Below the pieces are notes generated by a model. The model searched no databases. It had not been told where the DNA came from and saw only the letters and a program-made list of their open reading frames with translations. A stretch of 64,000 nt of DNA, taken from Notospermus geniculatus. Lineage: Eukaryota > Nemertea > Pilidiophora > Heteronemertea > Lineidae. The stretch covers positions 38,034 to 102,033 of the forward strand of contig NMRB01002319.1 of the NCBI GenBank assembly GCA_002633025.1, in the 5' to 3' direction. This document shows, piece by piece, positions 52,347 through 62,295 of the stretch (the first letter of the stretch is position 1; every line of letters begins with the position of its first letter). A program made the translations under genes and the position numbers.

Positions 52347-53140
52347 CTGGGTGAGGTCAAGTCTCGGGGTAAGCCGATTAACTCAGAGTAAATGTAAAGT
52401 AAGGGTTAACTCAGAGTTAATTTGAAGGTGGGTAATCTGTCATGAAATAAACTCCGAGTAAACGCCATAGTAACCCCCGGGTTAGTCTCCAGTAATCCAA
52501 TGATAACCTCAGCTCAGTCTTACTTTTTCGTAATGACAGTAAAAACTACTGAAAGAAATGGTTGCAAGCTGCATGTAAGCCTAGCCAACTTGTCAAGGGC
52601 CTATGGTAGCCACCAGACCAGATGCCAAGTAAATCAAAAATGTTCGCATTCATTTGTAACATCTCTGAATTACTCTTTCTTCCTCACCTGTCTAAGCTCT
52701 CTCCAGTGATGAAATTCATGTGAAATCCTGTTGAATTCACTAAAAGCTTGCCTATTATGTATAGTTTCTCCTTGTTGGACCATCACGTAGCCAACAAGCG
52801 AAGAACAACATGTCTGCCATCAGTGACTGAACAAGCTAAACCCCAAGAATTGACCTCTTACTTGAGTTAACTCCTAGGAGTATAAGTTAACCCTAATGCA
52901 TTTTGAACTTGTTTCTGGGGTAAATTCCCACCATGCTGAAATTAACTTGAAGTTAACTTTACCCTGGGGGTAAAAATGAAGTAAACTATTATGCAAATTA
53001 GGTGTTTACTCAGAGTTTACTCGAAGTAAACTTTACTCACGTCATGAAGTCAAGTCTTGGGGTTAAGGTAGAGTTTGAGTAACCCTGGGGTAAATATTCA
53101 GGGTTAACTCTGAGTAAACCCTGAGACTTGACCTCACCCA
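52347..53140. mobile_element. Foldback element with GTTAACTCAGAGT-rich interior, truncated by gap
   Basis: TGGGTGAGGTCAAGTCTCGG at the left and GAGACTTGACCTCACCCA at the right, which ends exactly at the N run. GTTAACTCAGAGTTAA, GTTTACTCAGAGTTTAC and similar words fill the parts near both ends. Confidence 0.75.
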
Positions 53141-53215
53141 NNNNNNNNNNNNNNNNNNNNNNNNNNNNNNNNNNNNNNNNNNNNNNNNNNNNNNNNNNNN
53201 NNNNNNNNNNNNNNN
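53141..53215. other. Assembly gap (75 N)
   Basis: All N. Confidence 1.
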
Positions 53216-53524
53216 GCAGTAAAAAATATTACACCGGTGATCATGAATATTCATGATTGACAAATAACTACTTCTTCCTCTAATTATACCACATCATACG
53301 AAATAGGGGCAAATCAAGAATATATACATACCAGGCATAGGGCTAATAGTTTGCAGCTATTAAATACAAGAATACTTGTGCATATACCCATCCTGCGAAA
53401 GTCGGCCATTACAGCTCAGAAGGGGTAAACATGTTACATGTAATTGCAATCACCCAAAGGTACATTTAGGTGGACTTAAAAAAATATATTATGGCTGATC
53501 TCGACCCTAAACCATTCGAGGAAT

Positions 53525-53578
53525 GATCTACTAACCCTAACCCCAACCCCTAATCCCTAACCCCTAAAAATCCCTTTG
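53525..53578. repeat. Telomere-like CCCTAA degenerate tract
   Basis: ACTAACCCTAACCCCAACCC, then CTAATCCCTAACCCC. Too short and degenerate for a telomere; an interstitial simple repeat. Confidence 0.7.
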
Positions 53579-53775
53579 AAAAACCCTTTTGTACCCCTAG
53601 GCGATTGCATTTATCATCTACGGTACCATTCACTCTGATCGGACCTGTGGACCCGTACATGTACATGTACATGTAAGTTCAACTTACATGTACGGGTTAC
53701 ATGTTGACAACTGGCATGACTGGTGTCATCTCCCATTGGTAGGCCCCTATGTTTAATCATATCTAGAATACCGGT

Positions 53776-53935
53776 ATGAAATAGAAATCAAAATAGAAAT
53801 TAAATAAAAATAGAAATAGGGTTTATAAGGTGAAAGACATTGCTTCCTACCAGATTCGAACCCACTGACCCTCGCATGAGGCAGCAATTGCCAGCACTAA
53901 GAGGCAGCACGCCTTAAACCACTAGGCCAAACCCC
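53776..53935 (-). mobile_element. tRNA-derived SINE, most complete copy
   Basis: Read on the minus strand it begins GGGGTTTGGCCTAGTGGTTT, with an A-box-like TGGCCTAGTGG. It has a B box GGTTCGAATCT about 60 bases later and ends in a tail of TTTCTATT-type repeats. The 5' part resembles a leucine/serine-type tRNA. Truncated relatives are at 40540-40640 and 44676-44789. Pol III transcription is expected for this class. Confidence 0.8.
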
Positions 53936-54073
53936 ATCTTCAAAAAAATGGTTCAATTGCCCATGTTTAAACGAGGCGTCCATCAGTACCCTGCGAGTAG
54001 TCAAAACAATCTCCGAACCCAAACAGTTTTATGTTATACGAGGGGTCACATATAAAGGAGATACAGGTAAAGC

Positions 54074-54574
54074 GGTCGTGCTAATTACCGTCCACCACCG
54101 TCTACCAGCGTCTTCCACCGTCCACCACCCTTTTTGTACTGTTATTGTACAGTCTTCCACCTCAATATTTATTTAAAACATCTTTTCTTTATCTTTCTCT
54201 CAAAAAATAATGTAAACCGCATCAAAATCGCTGAAAATATCACGGAATTTTCTGTTTTTTTTCATCGTCCACCACCACGATTCGTCAGTCAGCGCCACCA
54301 TCGGGTGGTGAGTTCAAGAACTACATTGCCATCAAACTTGGTTCCATTGGCGTCCGAGGGTGGCGCTGATTGAAGAATCGTGGTGGTGGACGATGACAAA
54401 AAACAGAATATTCTCAGCGATTCTGATGCGGTTTACATTATTTTTCGAGAGAAAGATAAAGAAAAGTAGTTTTAAATAAATATTGAGGTGGAAGACTGTA
54501 CAATAACAGTACAAAAAGGGTGGTGGACGGTGGAGGACGGTGGTAGACGGTGGTGGACGGTAATTAGCATGACC
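54074..54574. mobile_element. 501-bp foldback with arms of about 235 bp
   Basis: GGTCGTGCTAATTACCGTCC at the left is inverted as GGACGGTAATTAGCATGACC at the right. Pairing continues through CACCTCAATATTTATTTAAA and CACCACCACGATTCGTCA almost to the centre. The matching frames in the two arms are mirror products. Confidence 0.92.
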
Positions 54575-54821
54575 CCAGGTAAAGAATATGAAATAGAAAT
54601 CATATCTACATATATAATTAAAGGATACGGAACTAGTGAACTTACAGGTCCGCACGTCGACCGTCATATGGTGCTTCAGGGAATAAAGGCCCAGGTAGAA
54701 ATAACCTATAATATACAAGCTCTCATGTTCTTATGGCCTAACAATCATAATGTAAATATGGAAACACATAAATTCTATGGAAATTTCCTTAAAATATTAT
54801 GTAAGAAAACTTTCGTAGCGG

Positions 54822-55110
54822 CATTAAAGGACCACTGTATTGCATCTTTCTGTCGACAGCCGGCGCCACCGGCACCATGCTCCAATACTGTAGTTAAGCC
54901 TTTCGCCCCAGTGTTGGAGAATGTATGATTACAGTCTCGGTCACCCAGCCGCTGGGATCGAACACGTTTGTGTAGCAGTACTGCGGAACGAAACGGCTGG
55001 CTGCGCGAGACTAGTTGCATGCGGTAGTTTACCAAGTCGTTAATAGAGGTCTCCCCCTTAACGCGGGTACGTGTAACGCAGGATTGGGAAGCAATACTGT
55101 GGTCCTTTAA
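54822..55110. mobile_element. Foldback element with TTAAAGGACCAC ends
   Basis: ATTAAAGGACCACTGTATTG pairs with GCAATACTGTGGTCCTTTAA; the right end shares TTAA with the next element. Confidence 0.7.
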
Positions 55111-55230
55111 GCTGGGTTTACCGGACACCCGAAATGCGGAAGCGGTGTATGCTATGCATTTTCGCATACAACATATCGCTTCCGCATACCGAATACCGCA
55201 TTCCGGATGTCTGGTAAACGCAGCTTTAAA
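55105..55230. mobile_element. Foldback MITE, AAAGCTGCGTTTACC family, copy 2
   Basis: TTAAGCTGGGTTTACCGGAC pairs with GTCTGGTAAACGCAGCTTTAA; GCGGAAGC / GCTTCCGC inside extend the stem. Confidence 0.85.
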
Positions 55231-56193
55231 ATAGAATGCATTCTACTACACGACGCATATTTACAGAATACCGGTAATCACAGGTCGAAAGGACCAATAT
55301 GTACATGTAGGCACTTACACACTCACACATCTACGTCAACGATAACACACGCTAATGCTATTTACATTTGCAATGTAAAAACTAACGTTAACGTTATCGT
55401 TACGGAGTGATTTCTTAAACTCTCGAATGTGAATAGAATTTCATAAAGGTACAGTACTAGTATTCAAAATGAAAAATGCATGATGAAAATACATGTAGGC
55501 CCAGTCTTGGCTAATATACACCGGGAATATCAGCATTCATTTATATCAAAACCTCGCCACCAGCAGTGATTTTGGAAAATGTACATGTACAGTACGTGAC
55601 AATAAAGGAATGTCCAGCATGACTCAGCAAATTTCACCCTGCGCTAAAGAACATCAACGGATATATTTGACACCTGCAGATCAAACTCTAATACGCAAAA
55701 AGGGAAAGGGACTAAGAAATAAAAGTCGAGTGGTAAATAAAAAGTGGGAAATTTTCCACTTTTGCGCGAATTTTCCAATTTCTCAACTTGGGGTGAACTT
55801 TTTCCTCATTCTGAGAAATATAGCCCGAAAATTTCTCAAAATGGGATAAAATTATATCAATATTTTAATTATATTGGATAATTCGTGCAAAAAAGTAAAA
55901 AATACCACGTCTTATTTTCCACTTTTATTTCTTATTCCCTTGCGGAGCTTTTCGGAACGTCTTGGCACGATTAGTCATCCAGCACCCTTGGTCACCAAGA
56001 ATGTCCGCCTAACAAGCTGTACTGTTCCTGATGGGCTGCTCACTTCGATAGCTTGGCAAGAAGTTTTTTGTTATGTTTATCTTCTGTTCAATATTGATGT
56101 CCTGATTGCTCCTCACACTTAAGTTATCTGTTCCGAAGGCCCCCTGGTTACCACTGCTGCCCTCTGAAACTAAAAACCAAAATTGTGTCATGC
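55231..56193. other. Intergenic sequence with a weak inverted repeat
   Basis: AAGAAATAAAAGTCGAGTGG near 55714 and the partly complementary CCACGTCTTATTTTCCACTT near 55908 suggest a decayed AT-rich foldback. No gene seen. Confidence 0.4.
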
Positions 56194-56287
56194 ACAGTCG
56201 TTGACATCAGTTTATCTCCACCTGATACCTTGAATATTTCAAATATTACTGGGCCATATTTAACACGGTTTGTTACACATGAAAGTC
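56194..56287. mobile_element. Single end of the 2730-3252 MITE family
   Basis: GACATCAGTTTATCTCCACC, ACCTTGAATATTTCAAAT and AACACGGTTTGTTACACATG follow in the same order as at 2749-2823. Confidence 0.8.
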
Positions 56288-56458
56288 ACCCGTAGGCCCT
56301 TAGACCTTGGAGGAATTCCTCCAAGCTTAGACCTACTCGTACTCGTCATTCCACGTCCATTTTGCGCGAGGTTTATGGCCGATACCTCCGCAACGGCTGG
56401 GTCAAATTTGACATACCATGGCCAGTATTAACGTTCCTTTAGCGTTAAGGGACACTTT

Positions 56459-57308
56459 GGCCCGTATGCACCAGTTCAGGCTAAGTTTTATCTTAACTTC
56501 AGCTAAGCTGATCTTTAACTTAAGCTGAAATTCCGCTTATCCCAACTTGAGCCGCAGCCCATTTGAGTTATTTCTTAACTTACGATTAGTATAGCTATAA
56601 CTTAAGCCTTGACGCGTAACAGGTTTCACTGTTAAGCTCGCAGTTCATTTGAGTTATTTCTCAACTTAAACTTAAGCCTCGACTCGTAGGCCTATTGTAG
56701 GCAACACAGGTTTCGCTATAAGGCTCACAGATGGGAGACAACGCAAATTTCTTGTCAGAATTTGGAGATAGGCCTATCTCGCGCTCAAAACTGCAAGATT
56801 TGGCGAATATTCTCCTTGGCAAAACCAAACCATTTAATCTGAAATTCCTCATCGGGATAGTGGGTTATCCTGGTCCCGGATTACTCCTTCTGGATACTCC
56901 CCCTGTGCAATGGATGAAGAGCATCCACAACTAACTTCCATGTTGATACTGATGGCAGGAACGGACCGAGGATTTGGGTAAAGGGGGTGCCTTCTGCTAG
57001 GACAGTGAAATTTGCGCCAAATTCCAGAATTTCACGATCGATTTTACAGATATTTTGGTTGAAAGGGGAGGCAAGCGCCCGGCGGCCCCCCTTGGGATCC
57101 GCGCTTGTTGAAGGCACGCCTTCAAATTCGAGGTGTACGAGTTAATCCATAACTTAAACCAAACTCCGACGTGGTTTAAGTTTTTGTGGGGTTTGAGCCA
57201 GACTTGAAGCTTAGCTTATAGTTGGTGCATACCGACTTCAAGTTAAGTTCGAACTTAAGTTAGACTTAAGCTCAATTTCGGCTTAAGCCACAGTGGTGCA
57301 TACGGGCC
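56459..57308. mobile_element. Foldback element with AACTTAAGC-rich interior
   Basis: GGCCCGTATGCACCA is exactly inverted as TGGTGCATACGGGCC. ACTTAAGC, GCTTAAGT and GCTTAACTT words repeat through both halves. A smaller relative is at 20325-20465, and 61035-61182 shares the same end words. Confidence 0.8.
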
Positions 57309-57490
57309 TTTAAGTTTAGCCTTTTAAGTTTAACCTCTAGCTAAATTTTATTTCAAGAACCAACCTTTATCTCGGGTCAAAGGATGCCTTTAGGTACCCT
57401 TCTTTTGTATTGCGCAGAGGTTGGGTCGTTGCAAGAAACTTCCTTCCTTACAGGAAATGCTTTTCATAGGTCTGGTCTGGAGTATCATCC

Positions 57491-59173
57491 CTACTTGAAA
57501 TTTTGGGTGATCATGGCCTGATCATTGGTGATCATCGGTGATCACCGGTGATAACGGCTGATCTTTAGTCATCCACACCAATCAAAGCCATCATCTAACC
57601 GATCTGGGCCATCTTTGACTAATCAGGGTGATCTAACAGATCACTCAAGCCAATCGAGCTGATCATTGGGAGATCATACTGATCAAGCTGGTCACTGAAG
57701 ATTTTCCGCAAGTCGACCGATCACCTGCCATCACGACAATCAGTTTAGAAGTAGAAGTCCACTGATCACCTGACTGATCATAATGATCATGCAGACCTAG
57801 GAACCTTGCAACTGGACAGTGAGACCTGTCATCTCCCGCCAAAAATTGAAACACTGGTCAAGATGGATTAGGTCACACAGCACACTGTTTCAGCTAATTT
57901 TCCATCCTGGTAAAGCATTGTGTCAGAATTTTGAGGATATCATAGGACTAGAATGTGGTGACAACCCAGCTAAGTAACATTTGGCAAGAAAATGCCCATT
58001 TAACCTCAAATATTTGTCATGTTGCTGGACAATGTTCAGTGCATGCAGGCAAAGCATGTAGGCCTAGGGCCTAGTCATGATGATGGTATGGTTGGGTGTG
58101 TGTGTACACAATACAGTCAACATGGATGCTCCGGCAACAGTGGCATATTGTGGCACATAAAGTCGTCTAAACTTGTGTAGGCCTACTAGGTTACAGGGTT
58201 AGGATAGGCTAACGAGGGTCATGACTGCAGGTTTAGGATTAGGGCAGGGGTCGGTGACAAGGCAAGGGTTGAGGGTCAGGGTTGGGGGTGAGGGCTAGGG
58301 GCTTGGGCTATGAACTAGCTCAGCGCGTAGTATCACGACTGGATGGCATTTACCCATTCGGCCATATTGTGTAGCGGTAGGCCTGACGGTAGTGACTTTT
58401 CTGCACATCATAACTGTGACAATGAGTGCTGCTCTTCAAGAATGAATCAGATTACAGTCCAGCCTGCTAACAACCTTCCATGACAGATAGGCTATGTATA
58501 TGTATGTAGACAGGCCTACATTCACCACAACAATGGCCTGACCTTGACACAATAATTCATTGCAGGATGGGTTCGATCAGTTTGATCAGCCTGGATCGCT
58601 CTGATCACTCGAGATCGGTTATGATCAGCCGTGATCGGTTTGATCACCCTNCGGCCATATTGTGTAGCGGTAGGCCTGACGGTAGTGACTTTTCTGCACA
58701 TCATAGGCCTAACTGTGACAATGAGTGCTGCTCTTCAAGAATGAATCAGCCTGCTAACAACCTTCCATGACAGATAGGCTATGTACATGTATGTAGACAG
58801 GCCTACATTCACCACAACAATGGCCTGACCTTGACACAATAATTGATTGCAGGATGGGTTCGATCAGTTCGATCAGTTTGATCAGCCTGGATCGCTCTGA
58901 TCACTCGAGATGGTTATGATCAGCCGTGATCGGTTTGATCACCCTGATCAGTATGATCAGCCAGGATCACCCTGATCAGTATATGATGGCCCGTCGACGA
59001 TCGGTTGAATGATTTGCCAATGATCGCTTCGGTTGAATGATCGCTTTGGGATGGCATGATCATTTCGATCACCTATGATGTTCCAAAAAGGCGGCGGTGA
59101 TGGCCCATCACATTTGATCAGCTAGATCAGCCATGATCATGATCACCCATGATCGGCAGCAAATTTCCAGTAG
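57491..59173. mobile_element. GATC-saturated element, about 1.7 kb
   Basis: CTACTTGAAATTTTGGGTGA at the left and the partly complementary CGGCAGCAAATTTCCAGTAG at the right delimit it. TGATCA and CGATCA words are extremely dense near both ends; at least twelve GATC lie between 58860 and 58985. It contains a duplicated stretch around an N at 58651. Confidence 0.65.
58359..58945. repeat. Two near-identical 292-bp blocks joined by one N
   Basis: 58359-58650 and 58652-58945 start with CGGCCATATTGTGTAGCGG and end TTTGATCACCCT. They differ by several small indels and substitutions (for example CATAACTG versus CATAGGCCTAACTG). This looks like two haplotypes joined in assembly rather than a biological duplication. 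Confidence 0.85.
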
Positions 59174-60240
59174 GGGGCTTATGCTGTGCTTGGCGCCTTT
59201 AGTGGTGGTCTGTCGTGCGTGCGTTAGTGCGTGCGTGTGTCCGTAAACTTTTCCCTTGTCAGATGGATAGCGCCTTCAGTTTTTGACCGATCATTTTCAT
59301 ATTGCATATGGGTGTGTATGACCACAAAATCTAGGTCAAGTTCGATTTTGGGTGCGATGCGATTCCTATTTTGGTAGATAGGGGGCGTTTTGTAAAAAAC
59401 TTAAAAGGGTTATATTTTGATAATCGTTTGAGCTATTGTATTGAACCTTTGTATGTATTTACCTCTAGGTTGTAGTGACTTCCTGACGAAGTATTGGTGA
59501 AATCTAATTCTTGACTTTGCCGCAAGGAGGCCAAAACCAAACTCGCAAAATCTGCTATGTACGCTTTGGTCACAGATATTGTCAAAGATGGCTTGTATGG
59601 GATTCTGATATGGCTCCATGCTTTCCACCACTGTGCTAAAAAAGCCAAGCGGGCACAGTGCCTTTGGCACAATTTTTTGTGCAGCTACAGTGGTGTGAAT
59701 TAATATTCGAACAGAGGGCGATTTTGATATTTTGCAATATTTATGAAGTTACTTGATCAAAAGTGATTTTTTTGCTGGAATTGATGTAGGATATGGTTGT
59801 CCACCTGATCCAACTTCACCTTACAGTTGGCGTGCGATACTGGAAAATCTCAAAATTGTTAGTGAAAAATATCAAAGACATCAAACTTGAATCTCAGGTG
59901 TATGAATATCAACTTCTGTTTCAAACGCTGTCAGGTGATATCCCCATTCAACATGTTGTTGTAAGGGGGAAAAATTCCACAAAATATCCACCCAAAATGG
60001 TGATAACAGCACTCAAAAAATATGTCAAATTTCGATATTTCGCCATTCTCGTGATATGCAGCATCTGAATTCAGCGAAAACATATCAGACTAGAGGAGTG
60101 CATTCTAGGACTGATTTCAAATACTTTTGATATAGATATTGGATACAGAAGCGGCAAATTTTGCCTTTAATGAAAAGCTGAATTCCCTCTGTTCGAATAT
60201 TAATTCACACCACTGTAAGTCGCACCTTGTTCATGAACCA
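59174..60240. mobile_element. Old element carrying a Tc1/mariner-type MITE
   Basis: The left part (GTGCGTGCGTTAGTGCGTGC, GAGCTATTGTATTGAACC) resembles the AGCTCACC-family interiors in style. At 59686-60217 a 530-bp MITE is inserted, with TACAGTGGTGTGAATTAATA and TATTAATTCACACCACTGTA as exact inverted ends. These include a TA at each end, the Tc1/mariner target. Confidence 0.8.
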
Positions 60241-61034
60241 AGTGAGTTATTTCACATCACTCCTGGTTGGGGGTTGACCTTGTTGTACAAAAAATTACAT
60301 ACTTTCTGACTGGCCTGTCTGATTGCGATCAGTAAAGACTTTTTGTTCATGTAAGATGATCCCCTACCTGGATTCAGGGAAACCTAGATTATGTGAGGTT
60401 GCCTGGTTTGGCTTGGACATTTTCTGGGGGGGGGGGGGACCATGTAGAATTTTACATGGATTATGTGTCGACTGATCAAGTTCAACAAANACCGCAGGAC
60501 ATACATTATGCCACACCCTTACAAAAAGAACATACATGTAGATTATGCCACACCCTTACAAAAAGAAAATTGATGACACTGCCGCCTTACAAAATGACAG
60601 TCAACATGCCACGCTCTCAAAATATTGCCTCCCCCTTTCCTCAACGTGTAATGTGACCATTGAACCATCGTGAGTCTCGTTTTTCCTCGATTTTTTATTT
60701 TCTTGGATTTCAAGTGGAAAGTCATGATCCCAGAAAAAAACAATATCGTTAAACTTATCATGAACATCAACAACGAGAAAAAATGAGCGCGTGCTGTGAA
60801 TTGGAAAATAAGAAACAATGATAAAGATACTTATAGGATAAGATTAACATGTACTTTAACTTGTAGGACGATGGTGATGGTGATAGGACAACATGAAAAT
60901 GATAATGGTTAATTATTTATGCACAATTCGATGTGATACCATAGTGGGACATTATTCACAGAGCTTTCGTAACTGACAGGAGTCCATTTGCGGACAACCT
61001 ATTGTTCACTCGCAGCCTGGCAAAGGATTGGCTT
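60241..61034. other. Intergenic sequence with poly-G run and N
   Basis: A G-run at 60425-60438 and an N at 60490 precede a short direct duplication of ATTATGCCACACCCTTACAA (60508 and 60542). No gene seen. Confidence 0.5.
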
Positions 61035-61182
61035 AGGGCCGGATGCACCAACGAAGATTATCTTGAACTCAGGGTGAGCCACAACTTTTCCATTGTTCAG
61101 GTTTGCCAGGGCATGATGTGACAATGGAAAAGTTGTGGCTCAACCTGAGTTCAAGATAATCTTTGTTGGTGCATACGGCCCT
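61035..61182. mobile_element. Long hairpin, 148 bp
   Basis: AGGGCCGGATGCACCAACGA, ATTATCTTGAACTCAGG and CCACAACTTTTCCATTGT are all inverted in the right arm ending GGTGCATACGGCCCT. The loop is about 20 bases. Confidence 0.9.
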
Positions 61183-61209
61183 TAAACTTACTACGGGGAC
61201 TTTGGCCCG

Positions 61210-61315
61210 TATTTTAGAATGCTCATCAACATAAGGAGTTCCTCAAGGCTATTGTTCTCCTGTTGAGAACAATAGCCTTGAGGAACTCCTTTATGTTGAG
61301 GAGCATTCTAAAATA
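61210..61315. mobile_element. Near-perfect hairpin, arms about 50 bp
   Basis: TATTTTAGAATGCTCATCAA, CATAAGGAGTTCCTCAAGG and CTATTGTTCTC are inverted with only two or three mismatches. The loop is a few bases (CTGTT). Confidence 0.93.
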
Positions 61316-61999
61316 TTGACCTTTGTGAATAAGGTTCCTGACACTTTGCTTTTGTTGTCAAGAGCTCTTTGCAAGGGCAACATTGCACTTATTTCGAGTC
61401 ATTCTTTAGGGCCTACGCCAAGGAGTAGAACCTCGCTGTTCGGGACACCTGGGCTGAACTGAAAATGTTACCATGGCTTTGAACCAGTTACACGAACTTG
61501 TAGTCATCGGCATGAGCGATGGAGAAAATCACAGATCTAACAGAACAGGAAACGGATGAGGAAGTTTGGTTGGTTTTATCACTACAGCCATGCCTCATTA
61601 AAATCGACCTGGTTCACCATTCTGGGAAAGTGCCAGTGGATCAATTTATTCAACAGGATCCATCGCCTTATCTATTGTAATTTATCACTCAACTTTTTAG
61701 CTCCAACGACTAATTTGTCAACCGTTACTTTTGTGAGTTGTCATGATAAATATTAACAAAGATCTGTTTTTTGGGGCTGAACTTGTAACCTCGCACTAGC
61801 ATACTCTTGGTTACTGTAAACTACAGTTATACAAACTATAAAAATTAATATTATAAACCGTTACTATCATCTTTCTACTATTTCTCAAAAATCAGACTTA
61901 TTATTGGGATTTATCGTCTACTTTTGGTTTAAATATTCAATACTTTATCGTAAACTATTCGCGCGATTCTGTGATTTTACTTTATCTATGTAAACTATC

Positions 62000-62295
62000 A
62001 AATTTATACTCACACTAAAATTGAATTTTTTGACATCTGTCTAAATTATAACTACAAGTTGCTATTAAACTCATGCATTTATTCAAACTTAACTATAATT
62101 ACAATTATAACTACAACTATAACTATAACTATAACTATAAACTACTCATAATTGAATTTTTTGACATCTATCTATATTATAACTACAAGTTGCTATTGAA
62201 CTCATGCATTTATTCAAACTTAACTACATGTACATGTAAAATTACAACTATAACTATAACTACAACCATAACTATAACTATAAACTACAGATAAA
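62000..62295. repeat. TATAAC simple repeat within a duplicated 135-bp block
   Basis: TTGAATTTTTTGACATCTGT, ACTACAAGTTGCTATTAAAC and a tail of ACTATAACTATAACTATAAC occur twice in tandem. The Tyr/Asn-rich frame here is only the translated repeat. Confidence 0.92.

Noticed and set aside
53525-53578. Possible telomere or chromosome end
   Set aside because: CCCTAA-like words are few and degenerate, and ordinary sequence continues on both sides.
54134-54718. Mirror-image frames with the same peptide on opposite strands
   Set aside because: Direct consequence of the 235-base inverted arms of the foldback at 54074-54574.
62073-62294. Tyr/Asn repeat protein
   Set aside because: Pure translation of a TATAAC simple repeat in a tandem duplication.
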